From Burkholderia sp. BCC0322 (GTDB lineage: Bacteria; Pseudomonadota; Gammaproteobacteria; Burkholderiales; Burkholderiaceae): a stretch of DNA of 64,000 nt. Where the stretch lies: the NCBI RefSeq assembly GCF_902833045.1, contig NZ_CADFDU010000002.1, positions 248,001 through 312,000 on the forward strand. The letters run 5' to 3'. The position numbers and the translations under genes were made by a program. Under the pieces are notes generated by a model, which was given only the letters and a program-made list of their open reading frames with translations, had not been told where the DNA came from and did no database searches. This document shows, one piece after another, positions 1 through 10,451 of the stretch (positions are counted from its first letter, which is position 1; each line of letters begins with the position of its first letter).

Positions 1-360
1 AGCGCCCAGATGACGATCGACGTCGCGAGCTATGACCTCGGCGACAAGATGTACAACGACCAGGTCGCCGGCAAGGACTGGTTCGACGCGAAGACGTACC
101 CGCAGGCCACCTTCGTGTCGTCGGCGATCGCGCCGGCGGGCGGCAACAAGTACAACGTGACCGGCAAGCTGACGATCAAGGGCAAGTCCGAGAACGTCAC
201 GGTGCCCGTCACGGTCACGCAGAGCGGCGCGACGCAGACCTTCGACGGCGTGCTGCCGATCAAGCGTTCGACGTTCAACGTCGGCACCGGCGAGTGGAAG
301 GACACGTCGGTCGTCGCGGACGAAGTGCAGATCAAGTTCCATCTCGTCGCCACCAAGTAA
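1..360 (+). CDS. YceI-family protein, 5' truncated by the window edge
   Basis: The reading frame is open from base 1 and ends at TAA 358-360, so the N-terminus lies outside the window. The visible 119 residues are the C-terminal part of a YceI lipocalin-like beta-barrel: the stretch [15 protein letters not shown], then a GKLTIKG strand and a C-terminal [10 protein letters not shown]. YceI proteins are periplasmic and bind polyisoprenoid-type lipids; the physiological role of most is unknown. A second YceI gene starts 65 bases downstream on the same strand, so the two are probably co-transcribed tandem paralogues. The usual neighbour in related genomes, a cytochrome b561, would lie upstream and cannot be seen here. 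Family assignment is firm, function is not. Confidence 0.85.
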   Translation, partial: SAQMTIDVASYDLGDKMYNDQVAGKDWFDAKTYPQATFVSSAIAPAGGNKYNVTGKLTIKGKSENVTVPVTVTQSGATQTFDGVLPIKRSTFNVGTGEWKDTSVVADEVQIKFHLVATK

Positions 361-425
361 GCGGCGGGCTGTCGCCTCACCTGAATGCCGCGCGAGGGCG
401 CGGCGCCGTTCCAAGGAGAAAGAGT

Positions 426-1007
426 TTGAAAAAGCAACTGATGATCGCCGCAGGCGCGCTGGCAGCGTCGCTGTCGTTCTCGGCCTTCGCCGAAAGCGTG
501 ACGTACCAGTTCGACCCGAGCCACACGTACCCTAGCTTCGAGGCTGACCACATGGGTGGCCTGTCGGTCTGGCGCGGCAAGTTCGACAAGTCGAGCGGCA
601 CCGTGACGCTGGACCGCGCGGCGAAGACGGGCACGGTCGACGTGACGACCGACATCGCATCGATCCACACCGGCAGCGCGAAGCTCGACGAGCATCTGCA
701 AACGGCCGAGTTCTTCGACGCGGCCAAGTTCCCGCAGGCGAACTACAAGGGCGCGATCAAGTTCGACGGCGACAAGCCGGTGTCGGTGGTCGGCAACCTG
801 ACGCTGCATGGCGTCACGAAGCCGGTGACGCTGAAGATCGATTCGTTCAAGTGCATGCCGCACCCGATGCTCAAGCGCGAAGTGTGCGGCGTCGACGCCG
901 TCGGCGAATTCGACCGCAGCGATTTCGGCCTCGACTACGGCAAGCAGTACGGCTTCAAGATGAAGACGAAGCTGCTGATCACGGCCGAAGCGCTCAAGCA
1001 GCAGTAA
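426..1007 (+). CDS. YceI-family periplasmic protein with TTG start
   Basis: 193 residues. The start chosen is TTG 426, because AAGGAG lies at 414-419 just upstream and translation from there gives a clean Sec signal peptide ([22 protein letters not shown], cleavage before ESVTYQFD). No ATG fits as well. The mature part has the YceI hallmarks: [17 protein letters not shown] near the start, the [17 protein letters not shown] strand, and a C-terminal [19 protein letters not shown]. The product should be a secreted lipocalin-like beta-barrel of the isoprenoid-binding YceI family. It follows another YceI gene by 65 bases and is closed by a terminator at 1053-1089. Substrate unknown. Confidence 0.88.
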   Translation: MKKQLMIAAGALAASLSFSAFAESVTYQFDPSHTYPSFEADHMGGLSVWRGKFDKSSGTVTLDRAAKTGTVDVTTDIASIHTGSAKLDEHLQTAEFFDAAKFPQANYKGAIKFDGDKPVSVVGNLTLHGVTKPVTLKIDSFKCMPHPMLKREVCGVDAVGEFDRSDFGLDYGKQYGFKMKTKLLITAEALKQQ

Positions 1008-1052
1008 GCCCGCCGGCCGGGCCGGCCTTCGCGCCGGCCCGCCGCGAGCCCG

Positions 1053-1089
1053 CCGCCGCGTTCCCGTCAGGGGGCGCGGCGGTTTTTTT
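1053..1089 (+). terminator. Intrinsic terminator after the YceI pair
   Basis: CCGCCGCG (1053-1060) pairs with CGCGGCGG (1075-1082) and is followed by seven T residues (1083-1089). Confidence 0.8.
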
Positions 1090-1096
1090 ACGCGCC

Positions 1097-1102
1097 TATA
1101 AT
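1097..1102 (+). promoter_or_regulatory. -10 element ahead of the MHS transporter
   Basis: A perfect TATAAT lies 87 bases before the start codon at 1189 and directly after the YceI terminator. I see no convincing -35 hexamer at the right spacing, so this is a partial promoter call. Confidence 0.45.
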
Positions 1103-1188
1103 CGCCCGAGCGTCGTGCGCGGCGCCGGGCAGGCCGACGGCGCGTGCGGCCGCCTCGAACAGAACGTACAACGACAAGGAGATCGCCG

Positions 1189-2466
1189 ATGCATGCCGTC
1201 ACGCAGTCCCGTTCCATTGCTTCGTCGCCGCGCGTGTGGCGCGCGGTGGTCGCCGCGTCGATCGGCAATGCGCTCGAGTGGTTCGATCTCGTCGTCTATG
1301 GCTTCTTCGCGGTGACGATTTCCAGGCTGTTCTTTCCGGCGGGCAACGATACCGTGTCGCTGCTGCTCACGCTCGGCACGTTCGGCGTGTCGTTCTTCAT
1401 GCGCCCGCTCGGCGCGATCGTGCTCGGTGCGTATGCCGACCGCGCGGGCCGCAAGGCCGCGCTCACGCTGTCGATCCTGCTGATGATGGCCGGCACGCTG
1501 ATCATCGCGGTGCTGCCGACCTACGAGACGATCGGCGTCGCCGCGCCGGTGATCCTCGTCGCCGCGCGGCTGATGCAGGGTTTCTCGGCCGGCGGCGAGT
1601 TCGGCAGCGCGACCGCGTTCCTCGCCGAGCACGTGCCGGGCCGGCGCGGCTTCTTCGCGAGCTGGCAGGTCGCGAGCCAGGGGCTCACGACGCTGCTTGC
1701 GGCTGGCTTCGGCACCGTGCTGAACGCGCAGCTCACGGCCGCGCAGATGGCTGCCTGGGGCTGGCGCGTGCCGTTCTTCTTCGGCCTGCTGCTCGGGCCG
1801 GTCGCGTACTACATCCGCACGAAGGTCGACGAGACCCCCGAATTCCTCGCGGCGGAAGGCACCGCGAACCCGCTGCGCGATACGTTCGCGACGCACAAGG
1901 CGCGTCTCGTCGCCGCGATGGGCGTGGTCGTGCTCGGTACCGTCGCGACCTATCTCGTGCTGTTCATGCCGACCTACGGCGTGAAGCAGCTCGGCCTCGC
2001 GCCGTCGGCCGCGTTCGCGGCGATCCTCGTCGTCGGCGTGATCCAGATGGCGTTCGCGCCGCTCGTCGGCCACTGGTCGGACACCTACGGCCGCGTGCGC
2101 GTGATGATCGCGCCGGCCGTCGGCATTCTCGTGCTGATCTACCCGGCATTCGCGTACCTGGTCGCCCATCCGGGCTTCGGCACGCTGATCGCGCTGCAGG
2201 TGCTGCTCGCGTTCCTGATGACGGGCTACTTCGCGGCGCTGCCGGGTTTGTTGTCCGAAGTGTTTCCGGTGCAGACGCGCACGACCGGGATGTCGCTCGC
2301 GTATAACGTCGCGGTGACGATCTTCGGCGGCTTCGGGCCGTTCATCATCGCGTGGCTGATCAAGGCGACCGGCTTGAAGACCGCGCCGAGCTTCTACCTG
2401 ATGTTCGCGGCCGTGCTGAGCCTCGCGGCGCTGGTCGTGCTGCGCAAGCGGTTCGGCTTCCGGTGA
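1189..2466 (+). CDS. MFS transporter, metabolite:H+ symporter (MHS) subfamily
   Basis: 425 residues from ATG 1189, preceded by AAGGAG (1175-1180). The protein is an even series of hydrophobic segments consistent with 12 membrane helices. It has the MHS signatures SIGNALEWFDLVVYGFFA in helix 1, the loop GAYADRAGRKAALT after helix 2, and RLMQGFSAGGEFGSAT in helix 4. This subfamily includes the alpha-ketoglutarate permease KgtP and the proline/betaine transporter ProP, which import organic acids or zwitterions with protons across the inner membrane. The sequence alone does not fix the substrate; a dicarboxylate or similar organic acid is most likely. It stands alone between a terminator and a convergent protease gene. 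Confidence 0.85.
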   Translation: MHAVTQSRSIASSPRVWRAVVAASIGNALEWFDLVVYGFFAVTISRLFFPAGNDTVSLLLTLGTFGVSFFMRPLGAIVLGAYADRAGRKAALTLSILLMMAGTLIIAVLPTYETIGVAAPVILVAARLMQGFSAGGEFGSATAFLAEHVPGRRGFFASWQVASQGLTTLLAAGFGTVLNAQLTAAQMAAWGWRVPFFFGLLLGPVAYYIRTKVDETPEFLAAEGTANPLRDTFATHKARLVAAMGVVVLGTVATYLVLFMPTYGVKQLGLAPSAAFAAILVVGVIQMAFAPLVGHWSDTYGRVRVMIAPAVGILVLIYPAFAYLVAHPGFGTLIALQVLLAFLMTGYFAALPGLLSEVFPVQTRTTGMSLAYNVAVTIFGGFGPFIIAWLIKATGLKTAPSFYLMFAAVLSLAALVVLRKRFGFR

Positions 2467-2484
2467 CAGGGCGGGCGGCGCGCG

Positions 2485-4029
2485 TCAGTTGCCGGTGCGC
2501 TCGCATACCGGCTGCGCGGGCATCAGTTGCGGTCGGGCCTCGACCGTCTGCACGGGGCGCCCGGCGAGCGCGGCCAGCGCCTGCCTGAGTTGCCAGTCGG
2601 TTGCCGTGCCGAACACGCGCTGCGGCAGCGCCGCGCTCTTCGCCGTATCGATCTTCGCGAGCGCTCGCTGCTCGCGCAGCTTCTGCCGTTCCTTGCGCAC
2701 CTTCGCGAACGGATCGGGCGCCAGCCGGTCCGCATACGGCGCGCGGGCGAGATCGGCTTCCCGGTACCACAGGAGTACGCCGTCGACGTCCGAGTCGCGG
2801 CGCGGCGGCACGAGCCAGTCCGGCACGACACCGTAGCCGTCCATCGGGCAGCCGTTCGGCCGCAGGTTGCGCGCGAACGTGAAATTCAGGCGCGTGCCGT
2901 CGATCAGGTCGACCCCCGTTTGCGCGAGCCCCTTCCCGTAGGTCGGCATGCCGAGCAGTTTCGCGCGGCCGAGATCCTTCAGTGCCGCCGCGGTCGCTTC
3001 GGCGGCCGACGCGCTCTGTCCGTCGACGAGCACGACGAGCGGCACGGTGCGCCACCAGCCGTCGGCCTGCAGTGGCGCGAGCGGATCCTGTCCATGCATG
3101 ACCGGCAATTCGTAATCGGGCCAGTTGGTCGTGTAGCGGCGGCGGTTGGCGTCGCCGCGCTCGACCGTCACCATCGCGGTGCGGTCGCGGCCGGCGAACA
3201 GCGCGGTGATGCCGATCGCCGCGTTGAGCGCGCCGCCGCCGTTGATGCGCAGGTCGAGAATCACGCCTTTCACCGGCGGCCCCGCGCGGCGCGCGGCCTG
3301 CACCGCGTCGACGTAGTCGCCGACCGCCGGTTCGGGGAAGCTCGACAGCCGCGTGTACAGGATGTCGCCGTCGAGCCGTTTCGCGGTCGCGGGATGCGGT
3401 TTGAGGATCGTCCGCACGGGCGCGAAGCTCAGCACCGCGTGCGACGGGCCGCGCTGGACCGTGAGCTTCAGCGGCACGCCCGCGTCGCCCTTGGCGAGCC
3501 GGGTCAGGTCGGCGGCGTCGATGCCGACGACGCTCGTATCGTTCATCGCGACGACGAGATCGTCGGGGCGCACGCCGGCCTTTTCCGCGGGCGCGTCGGG
3601 AATCACGTCGACGATGTGCAGCCCGTCGGGTCGCGTCTCGAACACGATGCCGATGCCGGGCGTGCCGTCGCGCACGCGCCGTTCGTCTTCGCGCCGCTCC
3701 TGCTCCTCCTTCGCGTCGAAGAAGCGCGCGTACGGTAGCGTCTTGATGCCCGCGTGGGTCGTTGCGTCGAGCAGCGCGCCGATGTCGACGTCGGTCAGAT
3801 GCTGCCGCTTCAGGACTTCAACCGCTGCCTTGAGCTCGCAGATCTGCGGCTCCCAGTCGGGCGGGCAGGGCGACGGCGGCCGGGCGGTGGCGGGTGAGGA
3901 AGCGGGTGCAGAAGCGGGCGGGGCGGACGCCGGCTGTTGGGCACCGACGGACGACGCACACGGCAGGAGCGCGGCCGCGACGGTTGCGCAAGCGGCAAGG
4001 CGGAAAACGACACGCGTGGGAGGCATCAT
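2485..4029 (-). CDS. S41 family (C-terminal processing) peptidase, secreted
   Basis: 514 residues. An N-terminal signal peptide (RLAACATVAAALLPCASSVGAQQ) is followed by a Pro/Ala-rich linker, then a PDZ domain around residues 120-215 (GIGIVFETRPDGLHIVDVIPDAPAEKAGV) and the S41 catalytic domain. The catalytic region shows VLVDGQSASAAEATAAAL and MPTYGKGLAQTG. By comparison with E. coli Prc the nucleophile should be Ser341 and the general base Lys366. Ctp-type proteases cleave periplasmic proteins near their C-termini. The gene stands alone, convergent with the transporter at 1189. A terminator (4168-4196) separates it from secF upstream. Its substrate is not evident, and the protein lacks the long C-terminal region of Prc itself. 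Confidence 0.85.
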   Translation of the reverse strand: MMPPTRVVFRLAACATVAAALLPCASSVGAQQPASAPPASAPASSPATARPPSPCPPDWEPQICELKAAVEVLKRQHLTDVDIGALLDATTHAGIKTLPYARFFDAKEEQERREDERRVRDGTPGIGIVFETRPDGLHIVDVIPDAPAEKAGVRPDDLVVAMNDTSVVGIDAADLTRLAKGDAGVPLKLTVQRGPSHAVLSFAPVRTILKPHPATAKRLDGDILYTRLSSFPEPAVGDYVDAVQAARRAGPPVKGVILDLRINGGGALNAAIGITALFAGRDRTAMVTVERGDANRRRYTTNWPDYELPVMHGQDPLAPLQADGWWRTVPLVVLVDGQSASAAEATAAALKDLGRAKLLGMPTYGKGLAQTGVDLIDGTRLNFTFARNLRPNGCPMDGYGVVPDWLVPPRRDSDVDGVLLWYREADLARAPYADRLAPDPFAKVRKERQKLREQRALAKIDTAKSAALPQRVFGTATDWQLRQALAALAGRPVQTVEARPQLMPAQPVCERTGN

Positions 4030-4167
4030 CGGGACCGCACGTTTGAACGGAGGGCGAAGGTGCTTTAGCCGCCAGGCGGCGCGGCGGGACGGTCACGATT
4101 GTAGCCGACGCGCGTGACGGGGCAGGACGAGCGGGCTGCGCGAGGTCGGTCGAGTGGCGCAGGCATG

Positions 4168-4196
4168 AAAAAGCCGGCCCAACCGGGCCGGCTTTT
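4168..4196 (-). terminator. Terminator of the yajC-secD-secF operon
   Basis: AAAAAGCCGGCCC (4168-4180) and GGGCCGGCTTTT (4185-4196) form a strong stem with an AACC loop. Read on the minus strand it ends in TTTTT just after secF, so it closes the sec operon. Confidence 0.85.
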
Positions 4197-4221
4197 CGTC
4201 GGTGCCGAAGCAGCGTGGCGC

Positions 4222-5172
4222 TTAAACCTGCGCGCCCGCGTTCGGATCGTCCGGATCGTGCGCGCTCTTCTTTTCCTTGATCAGGTCTTCGCGCTTGATG
4301 CCGAGCCACATCGCGAGCGAGCCCGCGACGAACACCGACGAGTAAATGCCGAACATGATGCCGACCGTCAGCGCGAGTGCGAAGTAGTGCAGCGTCGGGC
4401 CGCCGAAGAAGAACATCGACAGCACCATCATTTCGGTCGACGTGTGCGTGATGATCGTACGCGACATCGTGGTCGTGATCGCGTGGTTGATCACTTCCTG
4501 CACGCTCATCTTGCGTTCGCGGCGGAACGTCTCGCGGATCCGGTCGAAGATGACGACCGACTCGTTGACCGAGTAGCCGAGCACCGCGAGGATTGCCGCG
4601 AGCACCGCCAGCGAGAACTCCCACTGGAAGAACGCGAAGAAGCCGAGAATGATCACGACGTCGTGCAGGTTGGCGATGATGCCGGCCACTGCGTACTTCC
4701 ACTCGAAGCGGAACGACAGGTAGATCACGATGCCGATGACGACGCACGCGAGCGCGAGCAGGCCGTCGGTCGCGAGCTCCCGGCCCACCTGCGGGCCAAC
4801 GAACTCGACGCGCTGCAGCGTGACGTCCGGGCTCTGCGCCTTCAGCGCGCCCATCACCTGGTCGCTCTGCTGCGCGGACGTGAGGCCTTCCTTCAGCTGC
4901 AGGCGGATCAGCACGTTGCGCGACGTGCCGAAGTTCTGCACCTGCGCGTCGGCGTAGCCGAGCTTGCCGAGCGTCGCGCGCACGGGTTCGAGTTCAGCGG
5001 CCTGCTGGTACTGCACCTCGATCACCGTCCCGCCGGTGAATTCGACGGACAGGTGCAGCCCGCGGTGGAACAGGAAGAACACGGCGGCGAGGAACGTGAC
5101 CAGCGAGATCACGTTGAACACCAGCGCGTGCCGCATGAACGGAATGTCTTTACGGATGCGGAAAAATTCCAT
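4222..5172 (-). CDS. secF: Protein translocase subunit SecF
   Basis: 316 residues. SecF partners SecD and YajC at the SecYEG translocon, where the proton-motive force drives the late stage of protein export. Visible features are an N-terminal membrane segment (NVISLVTFLAAVFFLF), the periplasmic P4 domain with VEFTGGTVIEVQY, and five further membrane segments. The conserved cytoplasmic motif AVLGYSVNESVVIFDRIRE matches the SecD/SecF signature (YS-NDTVV-FDR-RE type). The gene starts 18 bases after the secD stop, so the two are translated together. The length is normal for a separate SecF. Confidence 0.97.
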   Translation of the reverse strand: MEFFRIRKDIPFMRHALVFNVISLVTFLAAVFFLFHRGLHLSVEFTGGTVIEVQYQQAAELEPVRATLGKLGYADAQVQNFGTSRNVLIRLQLKEGLTSAQQSDQVMGALKAQSPDVTLQRVEFVGPQVGRELATDGLLALACVVIGIVIYLSFRFEWKYAVAGIIANLHDVVIILGFFAFFQWEFSLAVLAAILAVLGYSVNESVVIFDRIRETFRRERKMSVQEVINHAITTTMSRTIITHTSTEMMVLSMFFFGGPTLHYFALALTVGIMFGIYSSVFVAGSLAMWLGIKREDLIKEKKSAHDPDDPNAGAQV

Positions 5173-5190
5173 GGTCTCGTCTCCGGGGCC

Positions 5191-7212
5191 TTATTGGGTC
5201 GAGCCCGGTTTCTTCGGCGACACGCCTTGCTGCGCGCGGTTGCGCAGCTGCGGCTTGCCGGTGCGCGGCGCGTTGCTCTTCGCGGGGGCGGCGAGCTTCG
5301 CGGCACGCGCGGTGTCGGTCGATTCGTCTGCGTCGGAGAACGATGCGCCCGCCGCGGCGCCTTCCGGCTTCCACACCTGGCCGATCGCGAGCGACTTCAG
5401 CTTCTTGCGGCCGCCGTACCAGAGGTTGACGATCCCGCGCGAGAAGAACACCGCGGAGAACATCGACGTCAGGATACCGAGGCAGTGCACGATCGCGAAC
5501 GCGCGAACCGGGCCCGAGCCGAACGCGAGCAGCGCGAGGCCGGCGATCAGCGTCGTGACGTTCGAGTCGAGAATCGTCGCCCATGCGTGCGCGTAGCCGG
5601 ACTGGATCGCGAGCTGCGGCGGCTGGCCGGCACGCAGTTCTTCACGCACCCGCTCGTTGATCAGCACGTTCGAGTCGATCGCCATACCGAGCGCGAGCGC
5701 GATTGCGGCGATACCGGGCAGCGTCAGCGTCGCCTGCATCAGCGACAGCACGGCGACGAGCAGCAGCAGGTTGACCGACAGGCCGATCACCGAGACCACG
5801 CCGAACAGCATGTAGTACGCGATCATGAACACGGCGATCGCGCAGAAGCCCCAGATCACCGAGTGGACGCCCATCTTGATGTTGTCGGCGCCGAGGCTCG
5901 GGCCGATCGTGCGTTCCTCGATGATGTCCATCGGCGCGGCGAGCGAACCGGCGCGCAGCAGCAGCGCGAGGTCGGCCGCGGCCTGCGGCGTCGGCTGGCC
6001 CGTGATCTGGAAGCGGTCGCCGAGTTCCGACTGGATCGTCGCGACCGTCAGCACTTCGCCCTTGCCCTTCTCGAACAGCACCATCGCCATCGGCTTGCCG
6101 ATGTTCTCGCGCGAGACCGCGCGCACCGAGCGGCCACCGGCCGAATCGAGGCGGATGTTGACCGACGGACGCTGGTGTTCGTCGAAGCCGGCCGACGCAT
6201 CGATGATGCGGTCGCCGGTGAAGATCACGTCCTTCTTCAGCAGCACCGGCGCCTGGTTGCCCTGCGTGAACAGCTCTTCACCCGGCGGCACCGGGTCGTT
6301 CGGGTTCGGGTGCGTGTTGATCGGGTCGGCGAGGCGCGCCTCGAGCGTCGCGGTGCGGCCGATGATGTCCTTCGCCTTCGCGGTGTCCTGCACGCCCGGC
6401 AGCTCGACGACGATGCGGTCGCTGCCCTGCTGTTGCAGGATCGGCTCCGACACGCCGAGTTCGTTCACGCGGTTGTGGAGCGTCGTCAGGTTCTGCTTGA
6501 GCGCGGCGTCCTCGACGGACTTCTGCACGGCCGGCGTGAACGTGCCGACGACCTGCGTGCCGCCGCCGCCGGGCTGGGTCGCCCATTGCAGTTCGGTGAT
6601 CGACAGCGCGAGCACCTTGCGGGCGTCTTCCGCCGTCTGCGCATCGCTGAAGTTGACGACCACGGACTGGTCGACGCGGCTCACGCCGCCGTCGCGGATG
6701 TTCTTGTCGCGCAGCAGCGTGCGCGCGTCGGACGCGTCGGAATCGAGCTTCTTCGTCAGCGCGCCCGTCATGTCGACCTGGAGCAGGAAGTGGACGCCGC
6801 CACGCAGGTCGAGGCCGAGATACATCGGCAGCGCGTGCAGGGCGGTGAGCCAGCGCGGCGACGCGCTCTGCAGGTTCAGGGCGACGACGTACTGCGGATC
6901 GTTCGGGTCGGTGTTCAGCGACTTCTGCAGCAGGTCCTTGACGCGCAGCTGCGTATCGGTGTCCTTCAGGCGCACGCGGATGTTCGCGTTGGTCGCCGTG
7001 TTCTCGAAGGTGACGTCGTCCGGCGTGATCTGCGCGGAGGCGAGCGCCGATTCGACCTGGGTCAGCGTGGTCGAGTCGAGCTTGACCGTGGCCTTGCCGC
7101 TCGACACCTGCACCGCCGGCGCTTCGCCGAAGAAGTTGGGCAATGTGTACAGAAGGCCGATGGCGAGCGCCACGACCATCACGACATATTTCCAGAGTGG
7201 ATAACGATTCAT
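5191..7212 (-). CDS. secD: Protein translocase subunit SecD
   Basis: 673 residues, slightly longer than E. coli SecD. An N-terminal membrane helix (YVVMVVALAIGLLYTLPNFFG) precedes the large periplasmic P1 domain, with LGLDLRGGVHFLLQVDM at about residue 130. The six-helix RND-type membrane region follows from about residue 430, with the motif AIALALGMAIDSNVLINERVREE. The C-terminal tail of about 60 residues is polar, Ala-rich and probably disordered. SecD works with SecF in the inner membrane to pull exported proteins out of SecYEG. The gene lies between yajC and secF in one transcription unit. Confidence 0.97.
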   Translation of the reverse strand: MNRYPLWKYVVMVVALAIGLLYTLPNFFGEAPAVQVSSGKATVKLDSTTLTQVESALASAQITPDDVTFENTATNANIRVRLKDTDTQLRVKDLLQKSLNTDPNDPQYVVALNLQSASPRWLTALHALPMYLGLDLRGGVHFLLQVDMTGALTKKLDSDASDARTLLRDKNIRDGGVSRVDQSVVVNFSDAQTAEDARKVLALSITELQWATQPGGGGTQVVGTFTPAVQKSVEDAALKQNLTTLHNRVNELGVSEPILQQQGSDRIVVELPGVQDTAKAKDIIGRTATLEARLADPINTHPNPNDPVPPGEELFTQGNQAPVLLKKDVIFTGDRIIDASAGFDEHQRPSVNIRLDSAGGRSVRAVSRENIGKPMAMVLFEKGKGEVLTVATIQSELGDRFQITGQPTPQAAADLALLLRAGSLAAPMDIIEERTIGPSLGADNIKMGVHSVIWGFCAIAVFMIAYYMLFGVVSVIGLSVNLLLLVAVLSLMQATLTLPGIAAIALALGMAIDSNVLINERVREELRAGQPPQLAIQSGYAHAWATILDSNVTTLIAGLALLAFGSGPVRAFAIVHCLGILTSMFSAVFFSRGIVNLWYGGRKKLKSLAIGQVWKPEGAAAGASFSDADESTDTARAAKLAAPAKSNAPRTGKPQLRNRAQQGVSPKKPGSTQ

Positions 7213-7318
7213 GAGGGAGCCGAACGGGTGGTTGGCGTGAAAGCGTCGCGTCCGGCGCCGCGGCGGCCCGCTCTCTCAGGCGGGCACGGCGCGGGGAGCC
7301 GGACGCTCGGTGAAGGGC

Positions 7319-7642
7319 TTACAGCGACTTGATCGTGCCCTTCGGCAGAATGGTCGTGACCGCAGCCTTCTGCACGGTGATTTCGGTGCCTTCGGCGATC
7401 TCGACGCCGATGTAGCCTTCGGTGACCTTCGTCACCTTGCCCACGAGGCCGCCGCTCGTGACGACTTCGTCGCCCTTGGCCATGGCCGCGAGCATGTTGC
7501 GGTGCTCCTTCTGACGCTTCATCTGCGGACGGATCATGATGAAGTAGAGCACGGCAAACATCAGGATGAGCGGCAGGAAGCTCATCAGGCTCGATTCGGC
7601 GCCACCGGCACCTTGGGCGAACGCGTTGGAAATGAACGGCAC
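7319..7642 (-). CDS. yajC: Preprotein translocase accessory subunit YajC
   Basis: 107 residues from GTG 7642, with GGAGAG a few bases upstream. The sequence has one membrane helix (LMSFLPLILMFAVLYFIMI) followed by the YajC signature RPQMKRQKEHRNMLAAMAKGDEVVTSGGLVGKV. YajC is the small partner of SecDF in the inner membrane. The gene heads the yajC-secD-secF operon and lies downstream of tgt, with a gap of 233 bases that shows no other gene. Confidence 0.95.
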   Translation of the reverse strand: MPFISNAFAQGAGGAESSLMSFLPLILMFAVLYFIMIRPQMKRQKEHRNMLAAMAKGDEVVTSGGLVGKVTKVTEGYIGVEIAEGTEITVQKAAVTTILPKGTIKSL

Positions 7643-7875
7643 GTTGGTCTCTCCGTAAAGGAAGATCGAAAAATAAGCCGGTTATTCTACCACCGGCCCC
7701 ATGCGCAAACGGATCGGCAAATGCGCTTTCGGATCAAGCTGTTAAAGCGCGAACCGGTACCGTTGCGACTTGTTTGGAAAGGTAATTGTAATGTTTAGCA
7801 GTCGGGTTCGACAGTTGGCACGCGTTATTTAGTACACGTCCCATGTGACGGGCCGCGGCGCGGGCGGCCGGTCCG

Positions 7876-9216
<1,341 letters not shown>

Positions 9217-10284
9217 TCAAACGCGCGGCGCCTCCGGCGCGTCGCGCCGCGTGAGCAGCATCGCATCGCCGTAGCTGAAGAAGCGGTAGCGTTGCTCGAT
9301 CGCATGCCGGTACGCGGCGCGGATCGTCTCGACGCCCGCGAACGCGGACACGAGCATCAGCAGCGTCGACTTCGGCAGGTGGAAGTTCGTGACGAGCCGG
9401 TCGACCACGCGGAAACGATAGCCGGGCGTGATGAAGATGTCGGTCTCGGCCTGCGTGGCCGTAAGCGGGCGGCCCGCTTCGTCGGCAGCGCGCGCGGCGG
9501 CTTCGAGCGCGCGCATCGACGTCGTGCCGACCGCGATCACGTTGCCGCCGCGCGCGCGGGTCGCGGCGATCTTGTCGACGAGCGACTGCGGCAGGTCGTA
9601 CCACTCGCTGTGCATCTTGTGCTCGGCGATGTTGTCGACGCGCACCGGCTGGAACGTGCCGGCGCCGACGTGCAGCGTCAGCGTCGCGCGCTCGACACCC
9701 ATCGCGTCGAGCCGGTCGAGCATCGGCTGGTCGAAGTGCAGCCCGGCCGTCGGTGCGGCGACCGCCCCCGGATTGCTCGCGTAGACGGTCTGGTAGCGCG
9801 TCTCGTCGGTCGCGTCCGGATCGTGCTCGATGTAGGGCGGCAGCGGTAGGCGGCCGTACTGTTCGATCAGGTCGAGGCACGGCTCGGGGAAGTTCAGCGT
9901 GAAGAACGGCTCGACGCGCTCGCCGACCGTCACGTCGAACGCATCGGCGAGGCGCAGCATCGTGCCGGCGCCCGGCGACTTGCTCGCGCGGATCTGCGCG
10001 AGCGCCGTGTGCGTACCGGTCACGCGCTCGATCAGCACCTCGATCCTGCCGCCGCTGGCCTTCTGGCCGAAGAAGCGCGCCTTCAGCACCTTGGTATCGT
10101 TGAAGACGAGCAGGTCGCCGGCCGAGATGCACGACGGCAGCCCGGTGAAATGGCGGTCGACCAGGCGCGCGGGCGCGACGGTGCCGTCGACCTCGAGCAG
10201 GCGGCTCGCGGTGCGATCGGGCAGCGCGGTTTGTGCAATCAGCTCGGGCGGCAGATTGAAATCGAAATCGGAAAGCGTGAACAT
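9217..10284 (-). CDS. queA: S-adenosylmethionine:tRNA ribosyltransferase-isomerase
   Basis: 355 residues from ATG 10284; the frame is open much further upstream, but [18 protein letters not shown] is the usual QueA N-terminus. QueA moves the ribosyl part of S-adenosylmethionine onto preQ1-modified tRNA to give epoxyqueuosine. Recognisable blocks are [38 protein letters not shown] and the C-terminal [17 protein letters not shown]. It is followed by tgt after 153 bases on the same strand and is divergent from recG, with 167 bases between the two starts. Confidence 0.96.
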   Translation of the reverse strand: MFTLSDFDFNLPPELIAQTALPDRTASRLLEVDGTVAPARLVDRHFTGLPSCISAGDLLVFNDTKVLKARFFGQKASGGRIEVLIERVTGTHTALAQIRASKSPGAGTMLRLADAFDVTVGERVEPFFTLNFPEPCLDLIEQYGRLPLPPYIEHDPDATDETRYQTVYASNPGAVAAPTAGLHFDQPMLDRLDAMGVERATLTLHVGAGTFQPVRVDNIAEHKMHSEWYDLPQSLVDKIAATRARGGNVIAVGTTSMRALEAAARAADEAGRPLTATQAETDIFITPGYRFRVVDRLVTNFHLPKSTLLMLVSAFAGVETIRAAYRHAIEQRYRFFSYGDAMLLTRRDAPEAPRV

Positions 10285-10451
10285 GCGGGCTGGTTCGAAG
10301 CGGCCGGCGGGCGTCGCCGGCAGGGCGGAAACGCGTAAATGGGGCGCGCGAGCCGCTATGATGGCGGGATGCGCGGCCTGGCCGGCGTCGTTCGTTCGGA
10401 CGACGTGAAAGCCGCTATTGTACTTGCCTTGCGAAGCACCCAGACGATCCG

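Noticed and set aside
4114-7332. Open frame of 1072 codons on the plus strand
   Set aside because: It is antisense to secF and secD and its product is an Arg/Glu/His-rich string without domains; long antisense frames are a by-product of high GC.
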